Source: Nonomuraea aurantiaca (GTDB taxonomy: Bacteria; Actinomycetota; Actinomycetes; Streptosporangiales; Streptosporangiaceae). Taken from it: DNA of 52,611 nucleotides. Position numbers and translations under genes: made by a program. Below are positions 7,418 through 15,817 of this stretch, piece after piece. Within the stretch, counting starts at the first letter, position 1; every line of letters starts with the position of its first letter. Location of the stretch: positions 1 through 52,611 of the forward strand of contig NZ_JAIWNB010000043.1 in NCBI RefSeq assembly GCF_020215705.1. Direction: 5' to 3'. The notes beneath the pieces were generated by a model. It was not told the DNA's origin. It searched no databases and saw only the letters and a list, made by a program, of their open reading frames with translations.

Positions 7418-10400
7418 ATGACTGGTCAGAGCGGCGAAGGCGGGCTGAGGTTCGCCGTGCTCGGCCCCGTCCGCGCGTGGCGCGATGGCCAGGAACTCGA
7501 CCTGGGCACCCCGCTGCAGCGCTCCATTCTCGCCATGCTGCTCCTGCGGGAAGGCCGTGCGGTTACTCCGACCGAGATGATCGACGCGGTGTGGGGCGAG
7601 GACGCCCCGCCGCGGGCCCTCGGTGCGCTGCGCACGTACGTCTCCAGGTTGCGCACGGTCCTGGAGCCCGGCAGGGCCGCCCGCTCCCGGCCCGAGCTGC
7701 TGACCTCCGTCGGCCGGGGGTACGCCCTGCGGCTGCCCGACGACTCGCTGGACCTGACCCGGTTCGAGCGCGGCATCCACGAGGCCGAGGCCGCGCGCCG
7801 GGCCGGCAAGCCGCGGGAGGCCGCCGAGGGTCTGCGGGCCGGGCTGGCGCTGTTCGAGGGCGAGCCGCTGGCCGGGGCCGTCGGGCCGTACGCGGAGCAT
7901 CAGCGCGACCGGCTGGTCGAGTGCCAGATCAGTGCGGTCGAGACGCTCATGGACCTGGATCTGGAGCTGGGCGAGCACGCCGCGGTCGTGTCCGAGCTGA
8001 TCGCGCTGACGGCCGAGCATCCGCTGCGTGAGCGGCTGCGTGCCCAGCTGATGCTGGCCTACTACCGGTGCGGCCGGCAGGGCGACGCGCTGGCCGTCTT
8101 CACCGAGACGCGTGAGGCGCTGATCGAAGAGCTGGGCATCGAGCCCGGCCACGAGCTGACCGCGCTGCACCAGCGCATCCTGTCCGCCGACCCCACGCTG
8201 GCCGCGGCCGAGGTGGCCGAGGAGGAGGCGCCGGAGGACCGGGCACCGACGCTCGACCTGCCCCGCCCCGCCCAGCTGCCCGCCGCGGTGAGCGACTTCA
8301 CCGGGCGCATGGACATCGCCGGACGGCTGCGCGCGCTGCTGTCGTCGAAGCCCGCCGAGGGCGTGCCGGTGGCCGCGATCTGCGGGATCGGCGGGGTGGG
8401 CAAGACCACCCTGGCCGTGCACGTGGCGCACGCGGCCGACGACCTGTTCCCCGACGGCCAGCTGTACGCCGACCTGCGCGGCTACACCGACGAGGCGACC
8501 GGTCCTGAGTCGGCGCTGGGCGCGTTCCTGCGCGCGCTGGGCGTGCCGTCCGACGTCATCCCGGAGCGCCTGGCCGAGCGGTCCGCGCTCTATCGGTCGC
8601 TGCTGGCCGAGCGGCGCATCCTCGTGCTGCTCGACAACGCCCACAACGCCGAGCAGGTCGTCCCGCTGCTGCCCGGCTCCTCGGGCTGCGCCGCCATCGT
8701 CACCAGCCGCCACAAGCTGGCCGACCTGCCCTCGGCCCGGCTGTTCGACCTGGACGTGATGGACCCGGACGAGGCGCTGACGCTGTTCGCCTCGGTGGCC
8801 GGGCCCGAGCGGGTGGCGGCCGAGCACGGCGCCGCCATGGACGTGGTCGCCGCCTGCGGGTTCCTGCCGCTGGCCGTACGGATCGTGGCGGCCCGGCTGG
8901 CCGCGCGGCCCTCGTGGACGGTCGCCTCGCTGGTGCCCAGGCTGACCGACGAGCAGCGCCGCCTGGACGAGATGCGGGTGGGCAACCTGGCGGTCGAGGC
9001 GACGTTCGCCCTCGGCTACGGGCAGCTGGACATCGCCCAGGCCCGGGCGTTCCGGCTGCTGTCGCTGCCCAACGGGCCCGACTTCTCGGTGGGCGCCGCG
9101 GCGGCGGTGCTGTCGATGAGCGCGTTGGCCAGCGAGGACCTGCTGGAGTCGCTGGTCGACGCCAGCCTGCTGGAGGCGCCCGCGCCGGGCCGCTACCGCT
9201 TCCACGACCTGCTCAAGCTGTTCGCCCGGCGGACGCTGGAGAAGACCGAACGGCCGCAGGCCCGCACGATGGCGCTGCGGCGGCTGCTCGGGTTCTACCT
9301 GGCCTCCGCCCAGTCGGCGCACCGGCTGGCCTACGAGGGCAGCATGATCGCCGACAACCTCCAGGTGGACGGCAGCGGGCTCTCCTTCAACAGCGTCAAC
9401 GAGGCCGTCGCCTGGCTGGTCGCCGAGGGCGACTCGCTGTTCGCCGCGATCAACCAGGCCGCCGCCACCGCCCACGCGCCTGAGCCACTGCTGCCCGCCG
9501 GTGACCTGCTGGTGGCCATGGAGCCGCTGCTGGAGTCCGGGACCCACACCCGCGAGTTCGACCAGGGCACGCGGGCCGTGCTGGCCACCGCCAAGCGCAT
9601 CGCCGACGCGGGCAGCGAGCTGCGGGCCCGCTACGTGCTCGGCCGGGTGCTGTTCGCGAGCAACCGGCTCAAGGAGGCCGAGGAGCAGTTCAGGATCGTG
9701 CACGAGCTCTCGGTCGAGCGCGCGGAGAAGGTCGTCACCGGCGAGGTGATGAACGCCCTGGCCGTCGTCGTGGGCCGGCAGCGCCGCCACGCCGAGGCGC
9801 TGACCTGGTTCGAGTCGGCGATGCGCTGGTATCGCGAGAACGGCGTGCCGGCCGGCGAGGCGCTCGTGCTCAGCTACTCGGCCCGCGACCATCTCGGCCT
9901 CGGCCGCCCCGAGGACGCCATCGCCGCGGCGGAGAAGGGCCTGGCCATCTTCACCGAGATCGGCAGCGGCGCCGGCACCGCCCGCGCCCGCTACCACCTG
10001 GGCATCGTCCTGTCGCGGGTCGGCCGCATCGCCGAGGCCGTCCACCACCACGCCGAGTGCCTGGCCTTCTTCCGGGCCAGCAAGCAGCGCGTGTGGGAGC
10101 AGCGGGTCTGTTCCCGGCTCGCCGAGACGTTCATCGCCGCCAAGCGCTACCCCGATGCCGTACGGCACGCGGAGCAGGCGCTGGTGGTGTCGAGGGAGAT
10201 CGGCCATCCCTATGGTGAGGCGCTCTCGCTGATGGTGCTCGGCGAGGCGCTCGAGGGGCTGGGCAGCGCCACGAGGAGCCTCGACTGCCTACGGCAGGCC
10301 TTCGAGATCTTCTCGCTGCTCGGCGCTCCTGAGGCGGGGGACCTCAAGGTCCGCCTCGACAAGGCCTCGATCGTCAAGCCCGTCGCCGGTGCTGTCGTCG

Positions 10401-10429
10401 ATCCGGTCGCCAGTCCCGTCGAGCCCTGA
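7418..10429 (+). CDS. AfsR-like SARP-family regulator: BTAD, NB-ARC and TPR
   Basis: 1003 residues. An OmpR-type winged helix (about 10-100; LGPVRAWRDGQELDLG, then ALGALRTYVSRLR) is followed by a bacterial transcriptional activation domain (about 105-250; EPLAGAVGPYAEHQRDRLVE, EHPLRERLRAQLMLAYYRCGRQGDAL). An NB-ARC STAND ATPase has its P-loop GIGGVGKTT near residue 323, Walker B ILVLLDNAH near 400 and sensor AAIVTSRHKL near 430. TPR-like helices run from about 600 to the end. Such proteins switch on secondary-metabolite or developmental genes after nucleotide-dependent activation. ATG 7418 has GGAG 9 nt upstream. No biosynthetic cluster is visible nearby. Confidence 0.9.
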   Translation: MTGQSGEGGLRFAVLGPVRAWRDGQELDLGTPLQRSILAMLLLREGRAVTPTEMIDAVWGEDAPPRALGALRTYVSRLRTVLEPGRAARSRPELLTSVGRGYALRLPDDSLDLTRFERGIHEAEAARRAGKPREAAEGLRAGLALFEGEPLAGAVGPYAEHQRDRLVECQISAVETLMDLDLELGEHAAVVSELIALTAEHPLRERLRAQLMLAYYRCGRQGDALAVFTETREALIEELGIEPGHELTALHQRILSADPTLAAAEVAEEEAPEDRAPTLDLPRPAQLPAAVSDFTGRMDIAGRLRALLSSKPAEGVPVAAICGIGGVGKTTLAVHVAHAADDLFPDGQLYADLRGYTDEATGPESALGAFLRALGVPSDVIPERLAERSALYRSLLAERRILVLLDNAHNAEQVVPLLPGSSGCAAIVTSRHKLADLPSARLFDLDVMDPDEALTLFASVAGPERVAAEHGAAMDVVAACGFLPLAVRIVAARLAARPSWTVASLVPRLTDEQRRLDEMRVGNLAVEATFALGYGQLDIAQARAFRLLSLPNGPDFSVGAAAAVLSMSALASEDLLESLVDASLLEAPAPGRYRFHDLLKLFARRTLEKTERPQARTMALRRLLGFYLASAQSAHRLAYEGSMIADNLQVDGSGLSFNSVNEAVAWLVAEGDSLFAAINQAAATAHAPEPLLPAGDLLVAMEPLLESGTHTREFDQGTRAVLATAKRIADAGSELRARYVLGRVLFASNRLKEAEEQFRIVHELSVERAEKVVTGEVMNALAVVVGRQRRHAEALTWFESAMRWYRENGVPAGEALVLSYSARDHLGLGRPEDAIAAAEKGLAIFTEIGSGAGTARARYHLGIVLSRVGRIAEAVHHHAECLAFFRASKQRVWEQRVCSRLAETFIAAKRYPDAVRHAEQALVVSREIGHPYGEALSLMVLGEALEGLGSATRSLDCLRQAFEIFSLLGAPEAGDLKVRLDKASIVKPVAGAVVDPVASPVEP

Positions 10430-10633
10430 GTACAGCTCGTCGTCCAGACGTGTCATCCACACATGGTTGATCAAGGCTGCCCCTTTGGGAGTCACGGATC
10501 CCCCGTGATGCGTGCGGGTGGCGCGATTGCTAGCCCGGCCGGCCATCTGACCGTCACGCGTCGCTAGGGGGCCCGGTTATCCGGATGCTCCGCGTAACGG
10601 CTAGCCGCCTCACATCGACGGCCGGCCGGACCC

Positions 10634-10665
10634 GACACGAGCCTCGAACCCCCCGGGCTCGTGTC
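10634..10665. terminator. Hairpin between the convergent SARP and methyltransferase genes
   Basis: GACACGAGCC (10634-10643) and GGCTCGTGTC (10656-10665), a perfect 10-bp stem with a 12-nt loop. It could stop transcription from either side; it lies about 205 bp past the SARP stop and 50 bp past the methyltransferase stop. Confidence 0.55.
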
Positions 10666-10688
10666 TTGGTGAGAAGCCTCCACCCGGG

Positions 10689-10732
10689 GGGTCAACATCC
10701 GATCAACGGCCGATCAAAGCAGGAAATAACCC
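10689..10732 (+). promoter_or_regulatory. Second copy of the candidate SARP operator
   Basis: CGATCAA at 10700-10706 and again at 10711-10717, an exact heptamer repeat with 11-bp period. The flanking bases match the copy at 7293 (GGGTCAACATC here, GGCTCAACACC there). TAAC lies 10 nt past the last repeat in both copies. It overlaps the last codons of the methyltransferase, so a promoter here would read antisense into that gene. Confidence 0.4.
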
Positions 10733-12123
10733 TCGGCGATGAGCGGCCGGATGGCGTCGGTGTGCAGGATCTCCCCGTCGCCGACCAGTTCTGCGATGAC
10801 GTTGAGCAGCGGGCCGAGGGCGAGGTCGCCGTCGCAGACGCCGGCCAGGGCCGCCTCGACGGTGCCGACCTCCCTGCTGCGGCGCAGGCCATCCGTCTGG
10901 CGCAGCACGATGCGCATGGGGTCTTCCGCCCCCGGCAGGCCGATGCGCTCGTCCAGCAGGCCCGCCACGGTCCGCAGGTGGGCCGAGTCGAGGAAGCGCA
11001 CCCGGTGGGCGGTCGCGATCGAGTCGAGCACGCCGTCGACGTAGTCGCCGACGGGCAGCGTGACCTGGTGGGTGAGCTGCTCCACGCGGACCACCGGGTC
11101 GAGCGTGCCCGCGTTGCGCATGGTGATCCAGCCGAATCCGATGCCCCGCACCTTGTGCTCGTCGAACCAGGCCAGCCAGCGGTCGTAGTGCTCGGTGTAG
11201 CCGGGGGTGCCCTGCACGGCGGCGTCCCGCAGCCACAGCTCGACGTATTCGGCCGGGTCCTGGACGTCCCGCTGGACCACCCAGGCGTCGCAGCCGGTCT
11301 CGCCGAGCCAGCCGCCGACCCGGTCGCGCCAGTCCTCGTCCGCCACGTGCAGCCAATTGGCCAGGAAGTGGGCCTGGCCGCCCGGATTGAGGAAGCGGGG
11401 GGTCTGTCGTACGAGATCGCGGCAGAACGCGTCGCCGTCGGCGCCCGTCTCGCGATAGGTCAGCTCGCCGCCGGGCGAGATGACGAACGGCGGGTTGGAG
11501 ACGACGAGGTCGAACAGCTCCCCCTCGACCGGCTCGAACAGGGAGCCCACGCGGGCGTCCACACCGTCGATCCCGGACAGCCGCCAGCTCAGCCGGGCCA
11601 GCTCCAGCGCGCGGGGATTGAGGTCGGTGGCCACGATCTCCTCGACGCGGTCGGCCAGGTGCAGCACCTGTACGCCGCAGCCCGTGCCGAGGTCGAGGGC
11701 CCGGTGGACCGGGCGGCGGGTGACGAGCTGAGCCAGGTTGGCCGAGGCGCCGCCCGCGCCCACGACGTGGTCGGGGCGCAGAGCCGGGTCGCCGGGCCGT
11801 ACCTTGCGATCGGAGACGACGTAGCCGCCGGTCTCCCAGGGCTGGAGGTGCACGGTGGCGCGTACGTGCTCGCCCTCGACGGCGACCAGGCCCGACGCGC
11901 GGGCCTCGTCGAGAACGCCCGCCGGGAACCGCGCGGCCGGAACGGCGGCGCCGAGCCACCAGAGCCGGATCAGCGCGGCCAGCGGGTCGTCACCGGCCGT
12001 GGCGCGCAGAGCCGGGACCAGCTCCTCGCGGGACAGGGCCGAGGCCGCCATGGCGCCCAGCCGATCGCGGACGCCGTCAATCGAGTAGCCGGTCTCGAGG
12101 AGGTGATCGCGCAGTCGTTCCAC
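10714..12123 (-). CDS. Class I SAM-dependent methyltransferase with NPPF motif
   Basis: 469 residues. An N-terminal helical and winged region (1-130) is followed by a methyltransferase core: ALDLGTGCGVQVLHLA (motif I, about residue 142), IVATDLNPRALELA (motif II acidic loop), and LVVSNPPFVISPGG (NPPF, typical of enzymes that methylate amide or exocyclic nitrogen, as in HemK/PrmC, RsmC and RlmG). The C-terminal 180 residues have no recognised catalytic motif. It resembles a conserved actinobacterial group of unassigned function. The target could be a protein glutamine or a nucleobase; the sequence alone does not say. It is monocistronic and convergent with the SARP gene. Confidence 0.82.
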   Translation of the reverse strand: MERLRDHLLETGYSIDGVRDRLGAMAASALSREELVPALRATAGDDPLAALIRLWWLGAAVPAARFPAGVLDEARASGLVAVEGEHVRATVHLQPWETGGYVVSDRKVRPGDPALRPDHVVGAGGASANLAQLVTRRPVHRALDLGTGCGVQVLHLADRVEEIVATDLNPRALELARLSWRLSGIDGVDARVGSLFEPVEGELFDLVVSNPPFVISPGGELTYRETGADGDAFCRDLVRQTPRFLNPGGQAHFLANWLHVADEDWRDRVGGWLGETGCDAWVVQRDVQDPAEYVELWLRDAAVQGTPGYTEHYDRWLAWFDEHKVRGIGFGWITMRNAGTLDPVVRVEQLTHQVTLPVGDYVDGVLDSIATAHRVRFLDSAHLRTVAGLLDERIGLPGAEDPMRIVLRQTDGLRRSREVGTVEAALAGVCDGDLALGPLLNVIAELVGDGEILHTDAIRPLIAEGYFLL

Positions 12124-12167
12124 GAGACCATCCTTTCACCGCAGAATCCGCGCATGATCCGATACCC

Positions 12168-12183
12168 ACAGTAATCATACTGT
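12168..12183. promoter_or_regulatory. Short inverted repeat upstream of the methyltransferase
   Basis: ACAGTA (12168-12173), ATCA, TACTGT (12178-12183). A perfect AT-rich 16-bp dyad in the divergent promoter region between the methyltransferase and the zinc-ribbon gene. The binding protein is unknown. Confidence 0.35.
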
Positions 12184-12266
12184 TACCGAAACGTCCAAGC
12201 GTTTTGCAAGCGGGCCACGATATCTCTATGAAGACCCACGCTCGGCGTTAGAAGAGGAGCGGATCA

Positions 12267-12611
12267 ATGCAGATCCCTTGCCTGGCCTGCGAGTCCCGTT
12301 TCTGGCCCGACGACTACTTCCGCGCCTGCTCCGACTACAACCGCGGGCTGGACCTGGTCTCATGGACCTGCCCCAGCTGCGGAAACCGCGACGACCTGCG
12401 GGTGCTGCCGGGCGAGCTGGGGTTCGGCTACCCCTGCCGAGGGCGGTTCGACGTGCACGCGCGGGTGCGCGTGCCGGGGTTGCGCAGGCAGCGTGGCGAT
12501 CTGCGGCTGGACATCTCCCTCGACACGGCCTGCTGGCGGGTGCCGTCGCGGATCAGGCCGGCCTCTAACGCTGCCGCAGGCTCTGCCAGGCGGCCTCACC
12601 GAGCCCTTTGA
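12267..12611 (+). CDS. Small zinc-ribbon-like hypothetical protein
   Basis: 114 residues, no named family recognised. CLAC at residues 5-8 and CPSC at 35-38 form two Cys pairs typical of a treble-clef or zinc-ribbon site. GELGFGYPCRGRFDVHARVRV and LRLDISLDTACW look like beta strands. GAGGAG 9 nt before the ATG makes the start convincing. The last 47 bp overlap the 3' end of the convergent TetR gene, and the C-terminal tail encoded there is probably not conserved. Possibly a nucleic-acid- or protein-binding adaptor. Confidence 0.6.
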   Translation: MQIPCLACESRFWPDDYFRACSDYNRGLDLVSWTCPSCGNRDDLRVLPGELGFGYPCRGRFDVHARVRVPGLRRQRGDLRLDISLDTACWRVPSRIRPASNAAAGSARRPHRAL

Positions 12612-13155
12612 TCTCCTCCTCCGTCGGCGTGTGGGCGCCGGCGAACCACAGGCGGCACATCTCCTGCGCCGGTCCGAGCCACAGCACGTAGCACATGGTC
12701 GGATGGACGACCTGAAGCCGGCCGTTCTTCATGTGCGGCCGCCACCAGTCGGACACCTGGCGGAAGAAGGCCCGCCTGGCCTCCGCCACCTCGGCGCCGC
12801 CCGGCTCGTTCTTGCGTGGCGGGCGCTCGCTGACCAGGAGCCTCGCGCGCTCCGGATGCTCACCGGCCCACCGCATGTGCAGCGCCACGACGGCCTCGAT
12901 GCCGTCGCGGGCCTCCTCGTGGCTGACCAGCTCGGCGAGGAAGGCCGCCTGGTAGGCGGTGAGGATCTCCGCGTAGAGGACGCCGAAGACGTGTTCCTTG
13001 CTGGCGAAGTGGTGGTAGAAGCTGCCGACGCTCACGCCGCTCTCCTCACGGAGGCTGGCCAGCGTGGTGGCCGACACCCCGTCCTGGCTGAATCGGCGCA
13101 GGGCACCGTCGATGATGCGGGTGCGTCCGTCGCGTCCATTCTTGGCACTCTTCAC
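12565..13155 (-). CDS. TetR/AcrR-family regulator
   Basis: 196 residues. The N-terminal helix-turn-helix (TRIIDGALRRFSQDG, then LREESGVSVGSFYHHFASKEHVF, residues 12-55) is typical of TetR repressors. The remainder is the ligand-binding helical domain with RARLLVSERPPR and YVLWLGPAQEMCRLW. It follows a GNAT gene on the same strand with a 26-bp gap, so the two are probably co-transcribed. Ligand unknown. Confidence 0.88.
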   Translation of the reverse strand: MKSAKNGRDGRTRIIDGALRRFSQDGVSATTLASLREESGVSVGSFYHHFASKEHVFGVLYAEILTAYQAAFLAELVSHEEARDGIEAVVALHMRWAGEHPERARLLVSERPPRKNEPGGAEVAEARRAFFRQVSDWWRPHMKNGRLQVVHPTMCYVLWLGPAQEMCRLWFAGAHTPTEEEIKGLGEAAWQSLRQR

Positions 13156-13181
13156 ACTGTCAATGGTGGAGCAACAGAACC

Positions 13182-13664
13182 TTATTCCGCAAATACCTCC
13201 GCCCGTTGGATCCTAGCGGTCACCTCGACCGTCCCGGAAGCCACCTTCATCTGAGCGTCCGGCCAGAGCCTGCGGATCATCCGGAGCGCCCGCCTGTTCT
13301 CCCCCATCACATCCATGCCGACGGTCTTCGCGCCCCGCACCGCGGCCCTGAACAGCAGCACGTCGATCAGGTGCGGCCCGAGCCCCTTGCCCTGCCATTC
13401 GTCGGCGACCACGACGGCGATCTCGACGTCGGCCGCCCCGCCCCGGTAGCTCATGGCGTGGCCGACGATCTCGCCGTCCAGGGTGGCGACCAGGGCGTCC
13501 CTGTGGTCGTCCAACGCGATGAGCACCCGCACCATGCTGGCGGCCGGGGCGCCGATGCCGGTGAAGAAGCGCAGGGTCTGCGTGTGCAGGGACAGCCGGG
13601 CGAGGAAGCGCCGCAGCCGTTCGGCGTCGTCGGTCCGGGCGGGCCGGATCTGAGTTCCGAGCAT
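13182..13664 (-). CDS. GNAT-family N-acetyltransferase
   Basis: 160 residues. IRPARTDDAERLRRFLARLS opens the fold, DVEIAVVVADEWQGKGLGPHLIDVLLFRA holds the acetyl-CoA motif A (Q-x-K-G-L-G), and VGMDVMGENRRALRMIRRLWP is motif B. The ATG at 13664 has GAGGAAG 8 nt upstream and was preferred to a TTG 36 nt earlier with no ribosome site. It is divergent from an HxlR-type regulator, with AACTCAG sites between and at the start codon. Substrate unknown. Confidence 0.82.
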   Translation of the reverse strand: MLGTQIRPARTDDAERLRRFLARLSLHTQTLRFFTGIGAPAASMVRVLIALDDHRDALVATLDGEIVGHAMSYRGGAADVEIAVVVADEWQGKGLGPHLIDVLLFRAAVRGAKTVGMDVMGENRRALRMIRRLWPDAQMKVASGTVEVTARIQRAEVFAE

Positions 13665-13710
13665 GAACTCAGCTTCCTCTCCTTTTCCTGGGTCTGTCAA
13701 TTGAACTCAG
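13650..13710. promoter_or_regulatory. AACTCAG operator cluster between GNAT and HxlR genes
   Basis: CTGAGTT (13650-13656) and AACTCAG (13666-13672) form a perfect dyad that spans the GNAT start codon. A third AACTCAG (13704-13710) lies immediately before TAAGAT (13712-13717), a -10-like element 7 nt ahead of the HxlR start. The layout suggests the HxlR protein represses both promoters. Confidence 0.45.
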
Positions 13711-13724
13711 GTAAGATATGGCGC

Positions 13725-14192
13725 ATGAACGTGGCATTCCAGGTGAACAATTGCTCCATCGAGCGCACCTTGGACATCGTTGGGGAGAAGTGGACCTTCC
13801 TGGTGCTGCGCGAGGCGTTCCGCGGTGTTCGCAGGTTCGCCGACATGCAGGCGATCACCGGCGCGCCCCGGCAGGTGCTCAGCGCGCGACTGGCGCGGCT
13901 GGTCGACGAGGGCCTGCTGCGCAAGGAGCCCTATCGCGAGCCCGGCCAGCGCCAGCGTGACGAATACCGCCTGACCGAGAAAGGGCGTGACCTCTATCCC
14001 CTGCTCGTGGCGCTCATGCACTGGGGCGACAAATACCTGGCCGGTGACGAGGGGCCACCCGTGCTGCTGACCCACCGCGACTGCGGGGCGCCCATCGAGC
14101 AGCACTTCCGGTGCGCCGAGGGCCACGAGGTCGCGGGACCCCGCGAGGTGACGGCACTCCCCGGCTCAGGCGCCGAACTGAAGACCGCCTGA
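13725..14192 (+). CDS. HxlR-family transcriptional regulator
   Basis: 155 residues with a winged helix of the HxlR type: CSIERTLDIVGEKWTFLVLREAF (the conserved GGKW-like start, here VGEKW), RRFADMQAITGAPRQVLSARLARLVDEGLL as recognition helix, and PYREPGQRQRDEYRLTEKGRDLYPLL as wing. The C-terminal 55 residues contain HRDCG and CAEGH, two Cys that could serve as a redox or metal site, since HxlR members often sense electrophiles. The likely transcript is leaderless (TAAGAT 7 nt before ATG). Divergent from a GNAT gene that is its probable target. Confidence 0.85.
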   Translation: MNVAFQVNNCSIERTLDIVGEKWTFLVLREAFRGVRRFADMQAITGAPRQVLSARLARLVDEGLLRKEPYREPGQRQRDEYRLTEKGRDLYPLLVALMHWGDKYLAGDEGPPVLLTHRDCGAPIEQHFRCAEGHEVAGPREVTALPGSGAELKTA

Positions 14193-14209
14193 ACTCCGGG
14201 GATCAGCGC

Positions 14210-14857
14210 TCAGGCGTCGCGCTGGAGGGCGCGCAGGCACCAGCGGAAGTCGATCAGGGTCAGCAGCGCCGCCCCCGACAGCAGCGCCGCGACGGCCGCC
14301 GTGCGCACGATCAGGTACGTCTGGATCGTCTGGCTGAGCAGCAGCCAGAGGCTGAGCGAGGCGTTGCCGAACTGCGCGCATCCCCACACCAGCGACTGCC
14401 TGGCGAAGAAGCGCCGCATCACCGGCCGCTCGATCACGTGCTCCGGCAGCGGCACCAGGTCCTCCGCCACCCGCCGGGCCAGCGGCCGGCGCAGCCGGGC
14501 GGTCGCCAGGAACCCGGCGCTCGCGCAGAAGACGCCCAGGGTCGGCTGCAGGAAGAAGATCACCGCACTGCCGGACAGCAGCGCCAGCACGGCCCTGACG
14601 GTGACGGTGCCCGCGGCCAGCAGCACCGCCCCCGGCACCGCCCTGCGCCTGGCCAGCCGCCAGACCACCCCCGCGTACACCCAGGCCACGGCCACCACGA
14701 TCCCGCCGGTGATCCCGGAAAGGATCATCCCGGCGTAGAAGACGGCGACGGGCAGGATCATGCCCTCGAACACGCGGGGCACGGCGTGGCGCACCAGACG
14801 GCCGAACCGGGGCAGCTCGAACGCGGGCGCCGCGGAAGGCGCGGCAAGCACGGTCAT
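14210..14857 (-). CDS. Integral membrane protein, VC0807-like
   Basis: 215 residues with about five or six hydrophobic segments: VFEGMILPVAVFYAGMILSG, GGIVVAVAWVYAGVVW, AVPGAVLLAAGTVTVRAVLALLSG, TLGVFCASAGFLA and ASLSLWLLLSQTIQTYL. The topology, size and the PVMRRFFARQSLVWG loop resemble the VC0807 group of uncharacterised bacterial membrane proteins. No transport or catalytic motif is recognised. It stands alone, divergent from the SURF1 gene. Confidence 0.6.
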   Translation of the reverse strand: MTVLAAPSAAPAFELPRFGRLVRHAVPRVFEGMILPVAVFYAGMILSGITGGIVVAVAWVYAGVVWRLARRRAVPGAVLLAAGTVTVRAVLALLSGSAVIFFLQPTLGVFCASAGFLATARLRRPLARRVAEDLVPLPEHVIERPVMRRFFARQSLVWGCAQFGNASLSLWLLLSQTIQTYLIVRTAAVAALLSGAALLTLIDFRWCLRALQRDA

Positions 14858-15010
14858 ATGGCTTTGGAGGCGCTCTCTGGAGGGGGAGCTGATTGGACGA
14901 ATCCCGACCGTACGCGATGAAGCGCCGTTCGGTAAGTGTTTCGACCAGATTGCGATTAGGTCACGCTCCGGCAGACCGAGCCAGGTGAAGGAGCACCGGC
15001 CCCGGTGCCT

Positions 15011-15016
15011 ACCCTT
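15011..15016 (+). promoter_or_regulatory. -10-like element for a leaderless SURF1 transcript
   Basis: TACCCT ends 5 nt before the GTG start at 15022. There is little room for a separate ribosome site, so a leaderless message is likely. Confidence 0.35.
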
Positions 15017-15021
15017 GAGGG

Positions 15022-15807
15022 GTGTACCGGTTCCTTCTCACGCCCCGCTGGATCGCGCTCCACATCGTGGTGCTGCTGGTGATCCCGGCCTTCGTGTTCC
15101 TGGGCCGGTGGCAGTTCGGGCGCTTCGAGGAGCGCTCCGCCAACAGCACGCAGGTCACCGCGAACCTGGCGGCCGCGCCCGTGCCCGTAGAGAGCCTGAT
15201 GGGCAACGGGGCGCGGGAGACCGACCGGTTCAGGACGGTCACGGCGTCGGGGAGCTACGACACCAGCCACGCGCTGGTGGTGCGCAGGCGGCCGCAGGAG
15301 GGACAGCTGGGCTTCTACGTGCTGACCCCGCTGGTCACCGGGCCGGGTCGGGCCGTGCTCGTCAACCGCGGATGGGTGAAGGCCGGGGCGAGCGCCGACG
15401 CGCCTCCTGAGGTGCCGCCGCCGCCGACAGGTCAGGTAACTGTCACCGGGAGGCTACGTCTCAGCGAGACCGAGGAGACGGCCGGAGTCAAGGAGCGCGC
15501 CGGTCTGCCGCCCGGTCAGGTGTTGCTCATCGACACCGCGAAGATCGGCAAGGCGCTGCCGTACCAGCTCATGGGCGGTTATGTGGAGCTGACCAAGCAG
15601 CAGCCCGAGGCGGCGGTCGCGCCCGCGCCGGTGCCCGCGCCCGATGTGGGCGCCGGGGGCGGCCTCAACCTCGCCTACGGCGTGCAGTGGTGGCTGTTCA
15701 TCGGCGTGGCCGTGGGCGGCTGGATCCTGCTCATCCGGCGCGAGGTGGCCGACAGGAAGGCCGCGGAGAACGCGCCGGCCCAGGAAGTCGGGGCGCCCAG
15801 CAATTAA
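15022..15807 (+). CDS. SURF1-family cytochrome oxidase assembly protein
   Basis: 261 residues with the SURF1 plan. There is one N-terminal transmembrane helix (WIALHIVVLLVIPAFVFLGRWQ, followed by the conserved GxWQ-x-R-like GRWQFGRFEER), and an extracytoplasmic domain with LVVRRRPQEGQLGFYVLTPLV and VLVNRGWVKAG (the conserved Nx-GW). A second transmembrane helix near residue 220 is GVQWWLFIGVAVGGWILLI. SURF1 helps place heme a in subunit I of the aa3 cytochrome c oxidase. The proline- and alanine-rich loop before helix 2 is longer than usual. Ten bases separate it from the phosphatase start, so the two are probably co-transcribed. Confidence 0.85.
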   Translation: MYRFLLTPRWIALHIVVLLVIPAFVFLGRWQFGRFEERSANSTQVTANLAAAPVPVESLMGNGARETDRFRTVTASGSYDTSHALVVRRRPQEGQLGFYVLTPLVTGPGRAVLVNRGWVKAGASADAPPEVPPPPTGQVTVTGRLRLSETEETAGVKERAGLPPGQVLLIDTAKIGKALPYQLMGGYVELTKQQPEAAVAPAPVPAPDVGAGGGLNLAYGVQWWLFIGVAVGGWILLIRREVADRKAAENAPAQEVGAPSN

Positions 15808-15817
15808 GCTGGATAGG

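Noticed and set aside
7349..10207. A 952-codon open frame antisense to the SARP gene
   Set aside because: It mirrors the high-GC codon pattern of the real gene, shows long runs of Q, G, H and R without any family motif, and lacks a ribosome site.
10585..12174. A 529-codon open frame opposite the methyltransferase
   Set aside because: Antisense shadow without motif or ribosome site; the NPPF methyltransferase on the other strand accounts for the region.
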